Source: Hydra vulgaris (Eukaryota > Cnidaria > Hydrozoa > Anthoathecata > Hydridae). Taken from it: a DNA stretch of 64,000 nt. Positions 11,860 to 24,800 of the stretch are shown here, piece by piece. The position numbers and the translations under genes were made by a program. The stretch's first letter is position 1. Each line of letters opens with the position of its first letter. The stretch lies in assembly GCF_038396675.1 (NCBI RefSeq), contig NC_088929.1:39342501-39406500 (forward strand). Direction: 5' to 3'. The notes below the pieces were generated by a model, which was not told the DNA's origin, searched no databases, and saw only the letters and a program-made list of their open reading frames with translations.

Positions 11860-11952
11860 ATTTTATCATGATGAATAACAATAAAAATAACATTCTAACA
11901 TGATTTTATCATGATAAAATGGTATTGTTAATGTTATTCATCATGATAAAAT
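11860..11952. repeat. Foldback sequence with ATTTTATCATGATGAATAACA arms
   Basis: The left arm ATTTTATCATGATGAATAAC at 11860 is repeated inverted at the right end of the block, with a further TTTATCATGATAAA palindrome in the middle. A small MITE or hairpin; target duplication not resolved. Confidence 0.65.
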
Positions 11953-12059
11953 GTTACATGTTAAAAAGTTCTAAACTATATAATATTGACTATTAGCAAC
12001 TTGCAAAAAGTTTAGATATGCTTTGTAAAAATTTTTAAACATTCACCACGGTTTCTGTT

Positions 12060-12686
12060 TTTATCCCCATGTTCCCCATCCTTTATTATTTTTTGATCGA
12101 TTCTATCCAACTTATCTTTAAGTCTACATATCTCACTATTGCCATCTTCTCTTCAGCTAAAGGTAACATTTTTTTATACTACTTACATTTTCATTAGTTA
12201 TTTTGTTACTTCCAAAATAGTTGCAACAACGTAATCAAATGTAGTAGTAAGTTTATTTATTCCTTTTAAAATAACGATATTTGGGTTTATTTTTTTGCGT
12301 TATTTATTTCTATATTGTTTTTATTGATAAGACCAATAATCATGTTAAGATATGTATCCGATATTTTAGGTTTTTGTCCTTTATTAAAATCTAAGATCTC
12401 TTAACAAATACTCAGAAAGGTTAATCATTGATCAAAATTGTCTCATATTATTATTATTTTTTTGAATTGTATAATGTTTTTTAATTCCACGATTCGCACC
12501 TGAAAAAAACATTTCATGTGTTTTTCCACCAACTCTATTACTGGTCTCATTTATGCAAAATCTCCTCTTAATTTTAATTTTATTAATTATAAAACTTTGC
12601 GCTTTACTAAGAGCTTCAAGTTTATCATATAAATGACTTGTTGTGTAAATTACCAAATATTGATCTATCTCAGTTATTTCAATCAT
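12060..12686 (-). pseudogene. Degenerate coding relic of unknown family
   Basis: The minus strand has an open segment at 12432-12686 (GGKTHEMFFSGANRGIKKHY near its end). This is followed by ILDFNKGQKPKISDTYLNM in another frame (about 12300-12390) and CRLKDKLDRIDQKIIKDGE near 12070-12130. The composition looks protein-like, but I do not recognise the family, and the frames are interrupted. Confidence 0.3.
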
Positions 12687-12766
12687 ATCTCAGTTATTTC
12701 AATCATATCTCAGTTATTTCAATCATATCTCAGTTATTTCAATCATATCTCAGTTATTTCAATCAT
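12667..12766. repeat. Five exact tandem copies of a 20-bp unit
   Basis: ATCTCAGTTATTTCAATCAT is repeated five times without visible change. It overlaps the beginning of the minus-strand frame at 12686, where it encodes an Ile/Glu/Thr repeat. Confidence 0.95.
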
Positions 12767-12779
12767 AGCCTTTTTTTGC

Positions 12780-13690
12780 TCAAGCACGATCTGGATCCAA
12801 TTGTTAAGTTGAACTAAATAAATTGATCTTTGTTATGGTAGTAAACCATCAAGATCAATGCATGGTATATCAACTTCTGGAATTGTTTCATCCGGATCAA
12901 TGAGATCTATCGATAGTATTTCTTCAAATAAATTGAATTAAACAAACGCGATTACTCCTAATCAAAATCTTTAGAAAAATATAATTCGATGTCATTGTTC
13001 ATAAGTTGTTGCATATCTTTGCAATATTTTGATTTTTTGCATAATTTTGATAGCAATGAAGAAAAGAAAAATAAATATATTTCAAATAGACGAAACAATT
13101 GCTTAGCTTTGTATAGTTGATCAATATTTTTTGAAATTTTATTTTGGATTATATTTATGTCACATTTTCATCTAAAACAACACCAAAAAAATAAATAGCG
13201 AACTCTTTCTTATGATAGAAGAGTGACAAAGAGATTAAGAAGTTTTAAAGCAATTAGTTCTTTTTCATGAAGGCGATGGAAGAGAGTATATTTTGCTATT
13301 TTTTATACTCATAGATAATTTATTCGCTATAAACCATTCATTTAGTTTTGCATGCACTTTGTTTACTGTTTCAAATAAAACATCAATTTCTTTATTTGAA
13401 TAAAATAAATTAGTATCGTCTACTAAAAAGATTGAATTTACGAAATTTTAAAATTTACTCAAGTTATTTATATAAATGAGAAATAAGAGAGGCCGTAGGA
13501 TTGATCCTTGCGGGACGCCACTGGTAATTGACGCTAAATTCATTTTTCCATCATTAAATGAGATGCACTTTTCCTGTTTGTTAAATAACTTCTAAACCAA
13601 ACTAAGTTAGAATTTTTAAAACGATAATTTTTAATTTTATATAGAAGAATATTATGATCTACTGGAGTGTTCAAGATTAACCCTGTTAAT
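12780..13690 (-). pseudogene. CR1/Jockey-like reverse transcriptase relic
   Basis: Minus-strand translation, with shifts, gives VDHNILLYKIKNYRFKNSN, LVWFRSYLTNRKS, then FVNSIFLVDDTNLFYSNK, VHAKLNEWFIANKLSMSI and KISKNIDQLYKAKQLF. These are consecutive motifs of the RT palm and thumb of CR1/Jockey-type LINEs, with the catalytic Asp-Asp pair as VDD. Numerous stops show it is dead. No EN domain or 3' tail was identified with it. Confidence 0.7.
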
Positions 13691-13786
13691 ATTAAACACT
13701 CCAATAACTCTGTTGCGCTCGGGAAGTAGCTGATAATTCGGCTATTCTAAACTATGGATTAAATAATTTAGCTCTGCATTATAAGG

Positions 13787-14400
13787 TTGCTGAAAAAGAG
13801 CAGTTTTCAAAAGAAATCGCTAACGGTAGCGTTTCACGTTTTGGTCTTGCTTTTGAGCGAACTGTACGTCATTGACGTGTGCACGGGATTCAACCCAAAC
13901 CTCATGACTTTTAGATGTGAATTTTGTATGCAACTCGTTGAAACAAGTTTTAATTTATGCTCCCCAATATACCTCTTTTGCATGGCAATCAGAAAAATCA
14001 AACTTAATGAATATCACCAGAATTAATGTTTTTATTAATGGGCAGTCTAATAGGCTTTATTTAAACGGAATGAAAATTGTAGAAGAATTCTTACAGGTGC
14101 TTTGCTAGTTCAGCTCAAATTGTAATTAATAAAATAAATATGTTAATCAGTGAAGATTGGTTTCAAGCTGTGACACCTAAAGACTTTTATTTAGATACCC
14201 AACAATTTCTGGCACATAATTTCAGAAGCTGCTCAGATCAACACAAAGCGGATCAGGGTTAAAGCTTAATAATACTGGCAATGGAATCCAAATTCTTAAT
14301 ACTCTAACAGCTGGTACTGGACAAGTAAATACTCTTGTGCATCTAGTAATAGGTGCCGTTTTTGGATTCGATGGAGGTTGTTGCTCTCAAGTTTCTTATT
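13787..14400 (+). pseudogene. Unrecognised decayed coding stretch
   Basis: Frames shift between SKEIANGSVSRFGLAFERTV (about 13806-13875), LKQVLIYAPQYTSFAWQSE, INVFINGQSNRLYLNGMKI (to 14108), MLISEDWFQAVTPKDFYLD (from 14140) and NTGNGIQILNTLTAGTGQVN (about 14270-14330). The segments are all on the plus strand in a sensible order, so an old protein gene is likely. I cannot name it. Confidence 0.3.
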
Positions 14401-14469
14401 AATCAATTACCGTCCCTCTATGGCAATGTTGCTTGATATTACTTAACCGTGGAGGAAAAATATTTTTTT

Positions 14470-14640
14470 TTTGACTGCTTAAAGGAGACCAAAGAAAGGG
14501 CATCAAAAAATCTCTCCGAGGGTGGGTGAAAAAAAGTTTTTATAAAGTATTTTAAGAAAGGGCATCAAAAGCTCTTTGAGAGGGTGGTGTCCTGGGAAGA
14601 CGTCCTGGGATTGTATCCTGGGTTGATGTCAAACAGACAG
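14470..14640. repeat. Short imperfect repeats
   Basis: AAAGAAAGGGCATCAAAA appears twice (about 14492 and 14552), and GTCCTGGGA-type words recur three times around 14588-14630. Confidence 0.5.
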
Positions 14641-15491
14641 GCTCTCGGGGGCTAAATCTGTGGCGTCAAACTGGAAATAGAAAAAAAAAAATTTTTTTTA
14701 CTACATTCTTGATCATATTTATTCTTGATCTAAATCTGAATTTTGATAAATCGTAAATATAAATTACTGTAACAATAATATGTTTTGTAAATATGTGTCT
14801 TGAAATGTGTAAATAAGTGATTACCGACATTTCTTGTCTATTATATTCAATGAATATACTTTAGTTTTGTGCAAGCGCGTACTAGTGCATCGGGATACTG
14901 GGAAAATCACGGTACGCCCTCTAAAAAATTAATGTTAAAATTATTTTATAATTGGTGTGGCGAACCTAATTAATGTTGTATACTTATATATAATAAAATA
15001 ATATAATTAAGGCAGGACTTTGAAATTAGTACACAGAAAAGTCAATGTAAAAGTGGCCTACTATTGGAATAATGAGATGAGTGGAAAAAGAATAATTCTT
15101 AAAACTTTAATAATTATTATTACGTAGTACGTTCCAGTCCTTGTCGTGTTTCGTTTGTATTATTACGATTTTTTTTTTTTTTTTTTTGTCAAATACATAA
15201 TACTTATTAAAAAACTATAATTGCTATTAGTACTTATATTATCTATTTTTTTTAGCATTAATCATAGTAATTAATAATATAATAAGATGCCCTTTGTCGA
15301 ATTCAAGATTGTGAAAAACAGATCAAGCAGTAATAAGTACCGTGCGCATCACATGACGTTTTTTTGTATTACTGATTGGTCTAGGTTTGCAACTTATTTT
15401 TATTTATTTATTATTATTATTTTTTTTTCATATTTGCCGCATGATATTATTTACACTAAGGTTTATAATATTATACGGGCAGGACTTCAAG
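14641..15491. other. Noncoding flank of the nested hAT element
   Basis: No recognisable gene. A run of about 18 T lies near 15170-15187. The last 8 bases before the hAT (15492-15499, AAGATCGT) are its target duplication. Confidence 0.6.
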
Positions 15492-15679
15492 AAGATCGTC
15501 AGGGGCGGATTTAGGTATGTGGTGGCTCCTGGGCGGAATATACTGTGGGGGCCCCTTATAAATAAATAAGGAAATATATTTTTTTACTTATTGAATAATA
15601 TTTATTTTTATGTTAAGTAGTAGTAACACTAGTAACAATTAACTACTATTTAATAATAAATAATTATAAAAACAATCAA

Positions 15680-15781
15680 ATCGAGTATAACTAGTTACTA
15701 GTTATACTCGATATTATGATAATATTACTTAGTATACTAGCTACTGTAACTAGTATATTAAGTAATATTATCATAATATTC
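15680..15781. repeat. Two adjacent palindromes in the hAT subterminal region
   Basis: TCGAGTATAACTAG/CTAGTTATACTCGA forms a nearly perfect palindrome around 15680-15710. ATATTATGATAATATTACTTA pairs with TAAGTAATATTATCATAATA across a short centre up to 15780. Both lie inside the hAT between its 3' end and the transposase. Confidence 0.8.
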
Positions 15782-15899
15782 AGTGTATGTAATTAAATGA
15801 AAAATAATAAATAAAAATAATAAAAATAATCATGTCAAGTAATAACTAAATGCCGGGAACTTTTCTTAATTTTATTTGTACAAACTTATCAATAACGTT

Positions 15900-18800
15900 T
15901 TAAAAATCAAGTTTTCTTAAAATATCAGACTCAGAGCTCATTATCGCTAGTTGATTAAGCTTGTCTCCGTCCATAGAAGTACGCAATCTATTTTTTATGT
16001 GCTTTAAATTAGAGAATGATCTTTCACTACTGCTGTTTGTAATCATAATAACAAGATAAATACGATGAACTATTTCAAATTCACTGCTTTCATTTTTAAA
16101 ATGTTTATAAAATTCTTTAAATTGAATAAGTTCGTTTCCTAAGTGTTCATCAATATCATCCTGGTAAATTTTAACAAGTTTAATTGCTTCATTTTCAATT
16201 TCTTGGTTACTTAGTTGTTCTATTTTTCGAAGAAAGCCAAATCGTTGGTATACCAATTCATAAGCAGGCAATCGTTTATCCAAGTTAGAAATAAACGTAT
16301 TAATTACAGGTAAAAAATTTTGAATTTTGAATTTTTAAGAAGAAGTTAAATCTCCCTCGGGTGTTTCATAAAAATCTATTGTATTTAAACGGATATTTCT
16401 TTGCCGTTTACGGTGTTTCAAATAATCTGTTGTTTCTGCTCCTTGTTTTTCATATTGATCAAAGTTATCACGTTTAGCTTGAACAAAATTCTTTAAAGAC
16501 TTAATAGCAGTTATTGCAGTATTAAGGTGTAATGTCGCATCTTGCAGTAATTTATTAGTTTTATCTACTCTTTCAAGGATATTATTCCAAAAAACCGTGT
16601 AAATTCCAGTTTCAAGTGTGCACAACTTGTTGTATGAACAATTTGCATCGCAACGCGTTTTTGTTGTTTGTTCAAAGTCATCGGCTATTTGAATTAGAGT
16701 ACTTTTAAATTGTTTATAGCCTAGTATAAAAGCTTTTGTTGCATCAGATCTACATGACCAGCGTGTAGTATTAACTCGTTGTGGTACATGGATAAGGTTT
16801 TGGTATTTTATAAACTTAGAGCTTTAACCAGTAGTTCATAACGTTTTGTTGATGCCGTAAAAAATAAATATAACTGCTCTAAAAAGTCAAAAAATTCTAC
16901 AGCAGCAGTACAGCACTCGGCTGCTGCTTTTCCTACCAAATTTAGGGAATGTGTAGCACATGGAATCCAGAAAGCTAGTTTATTATTTTTCAGAATTTTT
17001 GATTGGAGACCATTATACTTCCCACTCATTGCAGAAGCATTATCATACGATTGGCCTCTACAATTTTTTATGTTTAAGTCATATTTATTTAAAAAGTTTA
17101 TTAAATCATACATATCTTGAGCTTTATGGCCTTGGTTTGGCATAAATACCAAAAATCTTTCCACTGGTGTATCTTTTTCAATATATCTAAAAACTAATGT
17201 TAATTGATCTATATGACCTTCATCAGGTGTTGAATATATTGAAATTGAAAAATATTTAGATAATTTTATACGAGAATTATTTCATACAAAACATTATTTC
17301 CCATTATTTCTATTAATTCTTCACAGATAGTAGAAGATAAATAGTGTGCCCACTTCCACGATTTGCATGATTTTCAATATGCTGTTTAAGAAAATTATCA
17401 TACTCAGCGAATAGCTCTAGAATTCCAAGATAGTTACCATTTTTAGACGAACCGACAATTTCATTTTTACCACGTAATGCTAAACCTCGTTCACATATAA
17501 ATGTTATAACACTTACGAGTCTCTTGATTATATTACGCCAGTAACTCTTTACATCTTCACTTTGTTTTATAAGTTCATTGTTAATACGGCCTAATTCTTT
17601 TGAACGAACAGCTAAATTTATCACAGAATTTAAATGATCTTTGGAAGTTTCATGACTTATTAATCGATTATTTGCATGCTTCCAGTCATAGAAACCATCA
17701 TGAGTAAATTGACTGCGTGTTTTGGACATTAATTTACAAACAAAACAAAAAATACTACTTTTGAGTGGTGAAAAACATAACCATGAACGCTTAATTATTT
17801 CTCCGTTAGCAGTTTTTCGCTCAAACAATGATTTATTACATTTACGAGTAAACTTCACATCAAACTGTTTTTTTGATTTTTGTATAAATAACACAGATTT
17901 ATTTTAGAAAACATAAATATTTTTCCTTAAAATTTATTGGCAAAAAAATTATGTAAAAAAAATGCTAAAGACTCTTAAAAAAAAGTCAACAGAATGTTAT
18001 TCACCAAAAATACACAAAATACTTATTTTATTACAAATGAATAACATTTTAAAAATCTCTATGAAAATACGCTTCTTTTGAGACCCAGGTTGACATACTT
18101 TTGAATAACTTTTTTTTCGACAATATTAGGGACTTTACCCTAAATACTTAAGATTTGAACCTAAATATCTTTACAACTTGACCTGATGGTAAAAAAAGAG
18201 TTACATATTTGAAATCAAAATGAGATTTTTTTTTGTTTTTTTTATAGTATTATACAAAAAACAAATTGTTTGCTCGGCACCAGAAAAAAAAAAATTTTTT
18301 GTTGACCTGTGTAATTCTTTATTACAATTTTGTAAATTTGAACTTCCTACTTTTGCCCAATAATCTATTAATCCTGTCATATTTTCAGGCCATAATCCTA
18401 TATCTAAATTTAAGCTTTCATTTGTTTCTTCAACAATATTTTGAGGTGAAGGGTTTTCGGCAATAGTTACTAGTTGAGGCGGTAGAGCAATTTGATATGA
18501 CTGAAATAAAAAAAATATTAAGACTTTTTTAAATTAGTATTAAAACTTGTATTAATGCGTTTGATTTTTATTATTTATTTTTTTTAATTAATATTATTTT
18601 AAAAAATTATAGTATATTGGCCACTTAGGTATATATTTATATACCTAAGTGGCCAATATACGTATAATTTTTTTCGATTTTAAACAATTTTAATTAGTAA
18701 AGGTAAATTTGAAAAGATAAGTATAGTATAGTATGTATACATGAAAAAAAATATTAATTGTAATATTTATTATTTAAACTACCTAACCTGCATATATTTT

Positions 18801-19090
18801 ATTATTATTATATGCTATTAAATATAAAAAATAAAAAGTATATATTATTAAAAGTAATATTTATTCTTTGAATAGTAATTTTAAAACTTTGAACTAGAAG
18901 AAGAAGAAAACTCAGAAAAAAACTCAGAAGAAGAAGAAGAAGTTGTGTTGGGCTGTGTTATGAAAAACTCTGTCATTCGCCTAGTTTTTGAAATTATTTC
19001 CGTATTTTTTTTATCTTTTTATTTTGCCAATTTTCATTTATCTGCACCACTCATATAAACTCGCTTTAATTTATGACGATCTTCTTCCAT
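15900..19090 (-). pseudogene. hAT transposase (ZMYM1/TTF-finger type), broken
   Basis: The start is probably the ATG at 19090. The N-terminal piece reads MEEDRHKLKRVYMSGADK, SKTRRMTEFF and a Ser/Glu-rich stretch to about 18880. A second piece (about 18500-18283) has LNLDIGLWPENMTGLIDYW. The TTF/BED-like finger region at 17313-17894 includes SWLCFSPLKSSIFCFVCKL, HDGFYDWKHA and HETSKDHLNS, then FICERGLALRG. The catalytic core at 16808-17164 has CRGQSYDNASAMSGKYNG and CATHSLNLVGKAA. The C-terminal dimerisation domain at 15900-16283 has SSSERSFSNLKHIKNRLR. This order matches ZMYM1-like hAT transposases. Stops and frameshifts between segments make it inactive; some gaps may be introns. Confidence 0.85.
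18612..18661. repeat. Perfect 24-bp-arm hairpin
   Basis: GTATATTGGCCACTTAGG... and its exact reverse complement are separated by two bases, and weaker pairing continues outward. It lies between the first two coding pieces of the hAT transposase, so it may be a tiny MITE in an intron. No target duplication was resolved. Confidence 0.9.
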
Positions 19091-19893
19091 TTTTAAATTT
19101 TAACACTATTCACTTGTTAACTTATAATTTAAGAAACAAATAGAGTCTGTAACTATTGTCTATTGTGTATGCAACTGTTGTTAACTGACGTCTGACATGC
19201 AATAAGTGCAACGAACAATTAACGATAATTTTTCTACAGACAGATAGTCTGTAATGTGTATTTTATATTTCCGAAAACCCACAGGTGTATATTTAGAATC
19301 ACATTTACTAATATTATTACAATCGACGCACAGTGGAGTATTTATGGCAAAAAGTTGATCAAAATTATTTTATGGCTTTTAACAATTAGATAAACAATGA
19401 AAAGCAGTTTAAAATCATAATATAATATTTAAAATAATTATGCAGGTTTTTTTTTACTCAAAACACACTTTTGCATATAAACCATACAAAAAGAAGTTAA
19501 AAAAAAATTAAAAAAAAAACTAAACAACAATATAAACTGTTAAACTTCAATTAAAACATTAAATGCCTTAAGAGTAAAAATGTTTAAAAAAAGTGATGCA
19601 AATACAAACAATTTAAACAAAAGGAAATATACAAATACACATACTATAAAGGTGAAATAAACCCTACTATAAAGATAAAAACAACATAAAATAAAAAAAT
19701 TTACTTAAAAAACGATAAAAAATAAACATTTGTCTGATTCTTTTTCGCTAGATGCCTCTTCTTCATATTGTTGTAGTTTGTTCAATGTTTCTGGTTGCAA
19801 GAACTCTAATGCCTCACTGGAAATAGCATTTCTTTTATTCTTGAGTCTCTTTCTGACACTGCTCAACAAAGGATCGGAACTTAACAGAAGTCT

Positions 19894-20002
19894 CCCAGTG
19901 GGCACAGTACCTAAATAAGACGTCTTTTGAACGTTCAAAAGACGTCCAAAACGTTCAATAGACGTTTAAAAGACGTCTTTTTTACGTCTTGTGCCCACCG
20001 GG
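19894..20002. mobile_element. 109-bp foldback MITE with CCCRGTGGGCAC ends inside the Transib gene
   Basis: It begins CCCAGTGGGCAC and ends GTGCCCACCGGG. The interior is made of inverted AAAAGACGTC and ACGTT words. The flanking CT on each side is a 2-bp duplication: removing one copy rejoins the Transib frame as VINRLLLSSDP. The CCCAGTG start and 2-bp duplication match those of the 8-kb copies A and B. Confidence 0.85.
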
Positions 20003-21854
20003 CTGTTTATGACATCTCTATTACAAACTTCTCTTAAAAATTTCCTCGAGAAATTCTGTTTATAATCACGGATGTGCTTGTTTCGAACCTCAGCCGCCTC
20101 TTCCGCTAATTAACCAATAGGCAATATAGCCTGATCAATTATTGTGGCACCATGTCTCAATATCTTGTGCATTGTAGGAGTCATTGGATACCATCCATAA
20201 ATTTCAACATAAAGTTCTGCTATCAGTTCTGCAAACTTTTCAAATTTTTTGATATCTATTTTATATCCACTTGACAAGGTTTCCAAAATGATACTACAAT
20301 TTTTAATAAGTCCAATGTTAACTCCTGTAATGCAGGATGAGGTTTGAGGATCTGAGAAAAATCTTCTTGATGTACTGCCATCATTAGTATTCCCAAAACC
20401 TGCAGTTGGAATATCCACCAGCAGCCCCATTTTCTCTTTGAATTTGTTTTGAATGTTTTTTTTTTGTTTCAGCTACAATTATTTTATCATCTTGTGTTCT
20501 CGCTTGCCTTTTTTTTATGGGAATGTGGTATGATAAATGTAGTAAAGATTCAAAAAACCTAATCCTTGTATGCAAAATCGATAAACCAAATTTAAGGGCA
20601 TCTGGATTATCTTTTTTTTTTTTATGGCTAAATTATTAAAGTCTTTTGATGTTAATCCACATATATAGCACCTCATAGTAGATGTCGTGTTGGTTGCAGC
20701 ATTGCATACTTTTGCATCAACCATTGTAAATACCAAGGTATGCTTTATATGTATAATACCACCTAAAAACTTCGATATTTCAGTTTTTTTTAAGTTTTTT
20801 ATTTGATCTTCTACATAGCAGATTTCTTCATTTTTTATGTCTTTAGTTTCATGGATAAAACGAATTCGAATTGGGCGACAATATCTTGTAGAAGAGGGCA
20901 CAGGGTTTTGCCAAATAATCTTCTGGCTACCAATATGACATATAAGCCGTAGAAGCACAAATGAACTTTGAAAAATGTTAGAGTCACTATCTGTACTATT
21001 TTGAAATTTTTGTTTAAATGTTTGCTGCTGTGAGCCATCACAACCTCATTTTGATAACATTTCTAAATTGCTACTTTCTTCTTCGTTTAAGGTTTCCAAA
21101 ACTTCATCTAACCCAGTGAAAAATAAAACCGCGTCCCACATGGGTTCCGCGTGGGTTCCGTGTGGGATTGATGGGATTTACGTGGGACGGATTTTCCCAT
21201 GTGGTAAACGTATTTGTAATTTGTCACTTTAAACCCATCTGGGTAATCCCATATGGTATTTACACACATGGGAAATCCCACGTGGGTTTCCTGTTGGATC
21301 TGCATGGGAATTAATTTGAAGGCTGGAAACTAAAAAAAAAAACTTTAAAAAAAAAACTAAAAAAAAAATTTTTAATCGCCAATAAATTGCGTTACGTTTA
21401 TAATGTGTGAAAATATTTTATATTAATATAGAGAATGGCAAGCAAGTATGTAAGTACCAGGAATAATGTTTATCTTTCTTTATAGAAAGAAGATTAAGAT
21501 TTGTGCAAATAGAAGTATTATTAGGATAATATAATAGTTATTTGAATATAGATCTTGAGTATATTATTTGCAAACAATTACCTGATGCAAGTTGAAATGT
21601 TGTCAAAAACCAATCTTGCATGCATGGGACACTGCAGTGTCCCACAAAGAAATGCAGGTTTGAAAGTCAAAGAATTCCCAATTTTCTTTATTAAAAAAAG
21701 AAAAAAATAGGATGGAGGTTTCTGTAACTTTTTTTATGCTCCAAAACTTTTAACTTGAGATATAATAAGGTCCTTCAGACTTAAGGGACTTACGAACTAC
21801 ATTGAGGAACAAAAACAGGATATTTACAGAAGCTTTTTAATTTTTAATTTGGAG

Positions 21855-24800
21855 CATGGCCTACTTAAATACACGGCCTTCTATTCTGCTTAAATCGAAA
21901 AAAAATAGAAGGCCAGTTAAAAAAACGTATATTCCATTATATGGACAAACTTTCTCAAAATACTTTGAATATTGCGCTATAAATGTTAAGTAAGTATATC
22001 AGGAACAGGATAAAAGTTTTCGCGTTAGATTAATTGACATCTCTACTAAACTTCAACAACTTTGTATTGTTATTTGTGGATATTTTTTAATTATTAATAA
22101 TAGTAATGGTTAATAAATGCTGTGTTGTCGGTTGTACCTCAAATTATAATGGTGGTGAAGTAATACCAGTCTTTGGTTTTCCAAAAGATGATGACTTGAG
22201 AAATTTATGGATTAGATTTGTAAATAGAAATTGTTGGACTGTCTCTAAATCATCTGTGATTTGCTTAAAACATTTTGATGAAAGTTTAGTACACAAAGGA
22301 GCATCAGAAAAACGATTTCGTTTGTTGTATAATTTGAAGCCTGTTCCTACAATATACCCGGCCAGTATTGCAACAGCTTCACTTCCAGGTATGTTTATAC
22401 CAAGAAAATCACCAACTAAAAGAATTTTTCAAGAAGATGAATATCAGAAGTTTTTGTCAAATGATATTATTGAAGATCTTAATTCTCTTACAGTTGCTGA
22501 TTCACCAATAGGATATTCATTTTCCAAATTCGATGATTGTGTCGTGTTCCATAAAATTATTCAAAATGAACTACATATACCTGAAATTGCTGAATGTATT
22601 CGTATTGACAAAAATCTTCATGTCAAACTTTTTTATAAAAATCTTCCAGTTTCTTTGCCACCTTGGCTCAGAGTAACCCATCAATGTATGTTAAAGAGAA
22701 GGAGTATGCTGGAAAACTTCAATTCACATTTTAGCATCGAAAAAGAAAAGTTGTCTTCCATTCTTGAAGAACTTAAAAGTCACCAAATAAAAAAAAATCA
22801 AATTTATTCTTCAAATATGCTTCAATTTGCCTTGATGTTGCGTTACACATCATTGCAAACTTATCATTTACTGCTGAAGGAATTCCCTCTTCCATCTATA
22901 TCACTGTTAGGCAAGCTCAAAGCAGGTGAAATTGATTCTATGAAAGTTTTGAAATTGTTACATGAAAATGGGAGCTTATTAAATGATCTAATAATAATTT
23001 TTGATGAAATGTATTTGCAAAAATGTGCAGAATATTCTGGTGGAGATGTAATTGGGATTAGTGAAGAAAATGAATGTTATAGAAGCATTGTTTCTTTCAT
23101 GGTAGTTGGTATAAAAGAAAATACCTCTTGTGTCATCAAAGCAATTCCAATTATAAAATTAAACAGTGATTGGTTGAAAACTGAAATTCTCAGCTTGATT
23201 CAATCTTTAATAAAATATAGCTTTAATGTTCGAGGTGTTGTTTGTGACAATCATGCTTCAAATGTTTCCTCTTTTACAAAATTGCTTGATGCACATGGTA
23301 AAAAACCAGATGATTTGTTTATTAATGTACAATCACAAAAAATTTACCTATTCTTTGACACAGTGCATCTGATTAAAAACATTCGAAATAACTTACTAAA
23401 TAAAAAAAGGTTTATTTTTCCAGAATTTCATTTTTCAGCTTTCAAAGATGAAATTCACGTTCAACCAGGAGAAATATCGTGGAAAATATTTCATGATTTA
23501 TTAGAAAAGGACAGTCTGTTGGATGCAAGTTTGAAAAAAGCACCAAAAATAAATAGCAAAGTTGTCCATCCTGGAAACTACAAGCAAAATGTCACTGTTG
23601 CTTTAGGTATCTTCGATGAAACTACAGCAGCAGCAATAAAATCATATTTTCCCAACCGTTTAGATATTGCATCTTTCCTAACTCTTTTTAATAAATGGTG
23701 GACAATTACAAATTCAAAAAATCAGTTTTCTAATAACTGTCTTGGAAATGCTGCTATTATTAATGATAAAAAACCTGAGTTTTTTCGAGCTTTCGCTGAA
23801 TGGTTAAATAAATGGAAAAACACCAAAATCCCAAATTTTGAGAAATATACATTATCTCCTCAAACATCATCAGCACTACAAAGAACTTTATTATGTCAAG
23901 CTTCTTTAATAGAAGATCTATTGGAAGATAATTATAAATTTATATTGACTGCTCGTTTTCAAAGTGATCCGTTAGAAAGAAGATTTGGACAATACCGCCA
24001 AATGAGTGGTGGCAGGTTTCTTGTCAGTTTGAAAGATTTTATCTATAGTGAGAAGATAATCCAAATAAAAAGTTTAATAAAGGAAGGAATTAAAATATTT
24101 GAAAATGATATTAATGATGTTCAAGATACACAACATGCTAGATCCTTGATGGATCAGATCAAAGAAAGAGATTATGATTGTGTGATTTTATCAGATGATT
24201 CGCGTGAAGTTGCTACTTATATTGCTGGTTTTATTGCTAAAAAACTGATTAAGAAGTTTAAAATGTGTTGCAAGTTGCTTTGTAGTCAACATTGTCAACA
24301 GGAGTCGAATGACTATAGTTATTTAAATAAATTGTCCAGAGATGGGCTAACAACTTCATCACTAGCCCTTTTAGAATATGTCTGTGATAGTTTTGCTATG
24401 TTAGATCACGTATTTGATGTTATTTATCGATCTCAAATGCAACACCGTAAAGCAGCAAAGTTAGTTCTTGGCAGTAGAGAAAGTTACCAACCATTTTTAT
24501 GTTCAAATCACCAAAATTGTGGAAAGGAAATTATACACACTGTTATTTCAAATATTTATTTTAATAACATCAGAAAGAGAGTCAGTGATTCTATTGTTGC
24601 AGATAACATTGTTGCCTTTAAAAAAAGACAAAGAAAAAAATAAGAATCTTTTGTTTCACATTTTTAAACAGTTTGTGTAAAAAAAATTTAAATACTTTTA
24701 AAGCTTACTTTCGAGAATTTGTGTATTCTTATTTCTTGTACAGTCCTTGAATATCTTAAAAATTCTACTGACAAATATAACCCATGTCTTTCTATAATCA

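Noticed and set aside
15287..15569. Frames spanning the left hAT boundary
   Set aside because: They cross the target duplication and terminal repeat and have no family resemblance.
22106..24643. Host THAP9-like gene
   Set aside because: The frame lies inside matched inverted repeats with a target duplication and an empty site in copy B, so it is the transposon's own gene.
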